14,281 bases of DNA, taken from Microbacteriaceae bacterium (GTDB taxonomy: Bacteria > Actinomycetota > Actinomycetes > Actinomycetales > Microbacteriaceae). The notes under the pieces were generated by a model. It did not search any database and was not told the DNA's origin. It was given only the letters and a program-made list of their open reading frames with translations. A program made the translations under genes and the position numbers. The DNA lies in contig JAODAY010000205.1 in NCBI GenBank assembly GCA_025463665.1, forward strand, positions 1 through 14,281, written 5' to 3'. This document shows positions 12,741 to 14,281 of the stretch, piece after piece (position 1 is the stretch's first letter; every line of letters starts with the position of its first letter).

Positions 12741-13910
12741 GTGGAGCGTCGGGAATGTGCGCGTCCTTGCGGCCGAAGCCAGCTGCATCTGCGCGACGGT
12801 TCACCCAGAACGCGGGCGGAACTGGCCATGACGACGGGCCTCGCTCGATCGACCATCGCGCTGAGGGTCGAAGAGCTCATGACTCTCGGCCTCATCAGCC
12901 CGGTCGGGGATGCGCAGTCGACCGGCGGCCGACCGTCGTCGCAATTCGCGTTGAATCCTTCGGCCAAGTTCGTGCTCGCCGCCGATCTCGGTGCCACGCA
13001 CGCGACCATCGCGGTGACCAACCTCGGCGGCACTATCGTCAGCGAGTTCAGCGGGCCCATCGACATAGCCGACGGGCCGGAGGCAGTGCTCACCTGGATG
13101 GTCGAGACCGGACGCAGCCTGCTCGCCCGTGGTGGCCTGTCGACGTCCGAGGTGATCGCGATCGGCATCGGACTCCCCGGCCCCGTCGAGCACAGTTCCG
13201 GCCGGCCGGTCGAGCCGCCGATCATGCCGGGGTGGCACCAGTTCGACGTTCCCGAGTTCGTGAAGCAGCACCTGGAAGTGCCCGTCCTCGTCGACAACGA
13301 CGTCAACATCATGGCGCTCGGCGAGCAGGCATTCGCCTGGCCGCGGCTCGACAACCTTATCTGCGTGAAGGTCGCGACGGGCATCGGGGCCGGGGTGATC
13401 TCCGGCGGTCGGCTGCTGCGCGGCGCGCAGGGCATCGCGGGCGACATCGGCCACGTGCAGGTTCCGCGCGGGGCGGGCGTCGTGTGCCATTGCGGCAATC
13501 GCGGCTGCCTCGAGGCCCTCGCGTCGGGGCCCGCGATCGCGCACTCACTCGCCGCGCACGGCGTCGAGGCGAGTGGAACCTCCTCGGTGATCGGCCTCGT
13601 GCGCTCGGGCAACATCGACGCCATCCAGGCGATCAGGCAGGCGGGGCGCGACATCGGTGAGGTGCTCACCGCCTGCGTGAGCCTGATGAACCCGTCGGTC
13701 ATCGCCGTCGGCGGATCGATGGCCGGGGTCGGGGAGCACCTCATCGCGGGCGTTCGCGAGATCATCTACACCCGGTCGATGCCGCTCGCCACGAGTCACC
13801 TCGCCATCGTGCCGTCAGCGGCGGGGGCCAAAGCCGCGGTGACCGGGGCGAGCATCCTCGCCATCCACCACGCACTGTCGCCGGAGGGCATCGACCGCAT
13901 GGCGGTATGA
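12741..13910 (+). CDS. ROK-family transcriptional regulator (sugar-responsive repressor)
   Basis: A 389-residue protein, the usual length for ROK repressors. A winged helix-turn-helix lies at about 17-58 (SPRTRAELAMTTGLARSTIALRVEELMTLGLI) followed by TGGRPSS, the normal link to the sugar-kinase fold. ROK marks are DLGATHATIA (82-91), DNDVN (185-189), TGIGAGV (213-219), GDIGHV (234-239) and the zinc signature with C249, C251 and C256 (CHCGNRGCLE). It most likely represses the sugar genes upstream and is released by a sugar ligand. The first 13 residues do not resemble the usual stretch before the helix-turn-helix, and the neighbouring frame reads SVGNVRVLAAEAS, so a frameshift at about 12750-12800 is possible. 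Start and activity are therefore uncertain. No Shine-Dalgarno is clear. Confidence 0.85.
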   Translation: MERRECARPCGRSQLHLRDGSPRTRAELAMTTGLARSTIALRVEELMTLGLISPVGDAQSTGGRPSSQFALNPSAKFVLAADLGATHATIAVTNLGGTIVSEFSGPIDIADGPEAVLTWMVETGRSLLARGGLSTSEVIAIGIGLPGPVEHSSGRPVEPPIMPGWHQFDVPEFVKQHLEVPVLVDNDVNIMALGEQAFAWPRLDNLICVKVATGIGAGVISGGRLLRGAQGIAGDIGHVQVPRGAGVVCHCGNRGCLEALASGPAIAHSLAAHGVEASGTSSVIGLVRSGNIDAIQAIRQAGRDIGEVLTACVSLMNPSVIAVGGSMAGVGEHLIAGVREIIYTRSMPLATSHLAIVPSAAGAKAAVTGASILAIHHALSPEGIDRMAV

Positions 13911-13916
13911 CCGGCT

Positions 13917-14102
13917 CTATTCTCGGTCGGTCGGGACCGCGGTTCCTGTGGTGAGGTCTCCCGCTATCCGGTCGCCCGGGGCGCCCGCGCTCGAGTCGGA
14001 GCCGCCGAAACCCGCGCCGCCGCTGGCGCGCGCGTCATCGCCGGTGTTCCGCCCGACGAGCACACCACTGAGCACGCCGAGGCCGAGCGTCGCGACGAGC
14101 AC
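13917..14102 (-). CDS. Short membrane/exported hypothetical protein, start uncertain
   Basis: The minus-strand frame ends at TAG (CTA 13917-13919), 6 bases after the ROK stop, in convergent orientation. It contains a hydrophobic segment (LTPALVLVATLGLGVLSGVLVG) followed by a Gly/Ser/Asp-rich tail, as in a small membrane-anchored protein. The frame is open upstream through PPVFRIGRSAARPNKSVARW, which looks like real cytoplasmic sequence, but no ATG, GTG or TTG exists in that frame between the tRNA (from 14200) and 14102. The first usable start, GTG 14102, gives 61 residues beginning inside the hydrophobic segment. Either the start was lost, or a longer ancestral gene was cut. I do not recognise a family. 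Confidence 0.35.
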   Translation of the reverse strand: MLVATLGLGVLSGVLVGRNTGDDARASGGAGFGGSDSSAGAPGDRIAGDLTTGTAVPTDRE

Positions 14103-14160
14103 GAGTGCGGGGGTGAGCCAGCGGGCGACGCTCTTGTTCGGTCGGGCGGCCGAGCGCCCG

Positions 14161-14189
14161 ATTCTGAATACGGGCGGGTCCTGTACTAA
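14161..14189 (+). promoter_or_regulatory. Candidate tRNA-Ser promoter
   Basis: ATTCTG (14161-14166) and TACTAA (14184-14189) are 17 bases apart, and the -10 hexamer is preceded by TG (extended -10 form). It ends 10 bases before the tRNA. The -35 is a poor match. Confidence 0.4.
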
Positions 14190-14199
14190 GATCTTCCTC

Positions 14200-14281
14200 G
14201 GAACCGTGTCCGAGCGGCCGAAGGTGCAACTCTCGAAAAGTTGTGTGGGTGTTGAGCCCACCGTGGGTTCAAATCCCACCG
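14200..14281 (+). tRNA. tRNA-Ser(CGA), 3' end cut by window
   Basis: The 5' acceptor strand GGAACCG (14200-14206) is followed by TG at positions 8-9 and a D-arm. The anticodon stem CAACT/AGTTG (14227-14231, 14239-14243) encloses the loop CTCGAAA with anticodon CGA (14234-14236), reading UCG serine codons. A long variable arm (GGGT...GCCC type) is typical of tRNA-Ser. The T-arm GTGGG-TTCAAAT-CCCAC ends just before the window edge; only CG of the 3' acceptor strand is visible and it would continue as GTTCC. Translated on the minus strand, it yields the familiar false peptide GFEPTVG. Confidence 0.92.

Noticed and set aside
11530..12804. A 424-residue minus-strand open frame
   Set aside because: It is the mirror of the TIM-barrel enzyme gene, lacks domains, and is typical of high-GC antisense frames.
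13917..14279. The full 120-residue frame starting MGFEPTVG
   Set aside because: Its first 30 or so residues are the antisense of a tRNA-Ser gene, a well-known annotation artefact.
1..14281. CRISPR array, insertion sequence, integrase or phage genes
   Set aside because: No regularly spaced repeats, no transposase or recombinase motifs, and no terminal inverted repeats were seen. The deletions in the transporter genes show no inserted element.

Overview
The window is about two-thirds G+C and densely packed, with short intergenic gaps and many GTG starts. Its gene content (RadA, a single-domain N-acetylglutamate synthase-like acetyltransferase, a class IV aminodeoxychorismate lyase, several short acidic proteins, a YtxH-like protein and a ROK regulator) points to a high-GC actinobacterium. 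Microbacteriaceae is my best guess, but this is an inference from style and gene content, not from a marker gene. Several starts have a -10-like hexamer only 6-7 bases before the initiation codon, as expected for leaderless mRNAs, which are common in this phylum.

Layout. 1-1440: the 3' end of an acetyltransferase gene, then a membrane-anchored protein and an SseB-like protein. 1480-3358: a small acidic protein with a good promoter, and a DHA2-type major facilitator efflux pump. 3355-4492: a 69-aa unknown on the minus strand whose stop codon overlaps that of the pump, divergent from pabC. 4580-7041: a plus-strand group of five genes (DksA/TraR-like zinc finger, zinc-dependent alcohol dehydrogenase, acidic 59-aa protein, YtxH-like protein, acidic 111-aa protein), joined three times by GTGA stop/start overlaps and ended by a 13-bp perfect hairpin. 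7107-9249: radA and an SGNH-hydrolase gene on the minus strand.

9355-13910 is the most unusual part: a sugar-utilisation locus in decay. On the minus strand, the 5' part of a ribose-type (CUT2) sugar ABC ATPase is joined out of frame to the 3' end of the matching permease. Diverging from it on the plus strand is a substrate-binding-protein gene that keeps its promoter region, Shine-Dalgarno, N-terminus and C-terminus but has lost its middle and its frame. Downstream, a Gfo/Idh/MocA oxidoreductase and a TIM-barrel sugar isomerase/epimerase-type enzyme are intact and overlap by ATGA, followed by a ROK-family regulator whose extreme N-terminus looks disturbed. The simplest reading is that the transporter was removed by internal deletions while the catabolic genes kept their promoter.

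13917-14281: a short minus-strand reading frame with one membrane segment and no convincing start, lying head to head with a tRNA-Ser(CGA) gene cut by the window edge. I see no CRISPR array, insertion sequence, transposase, integrase or rRNA.
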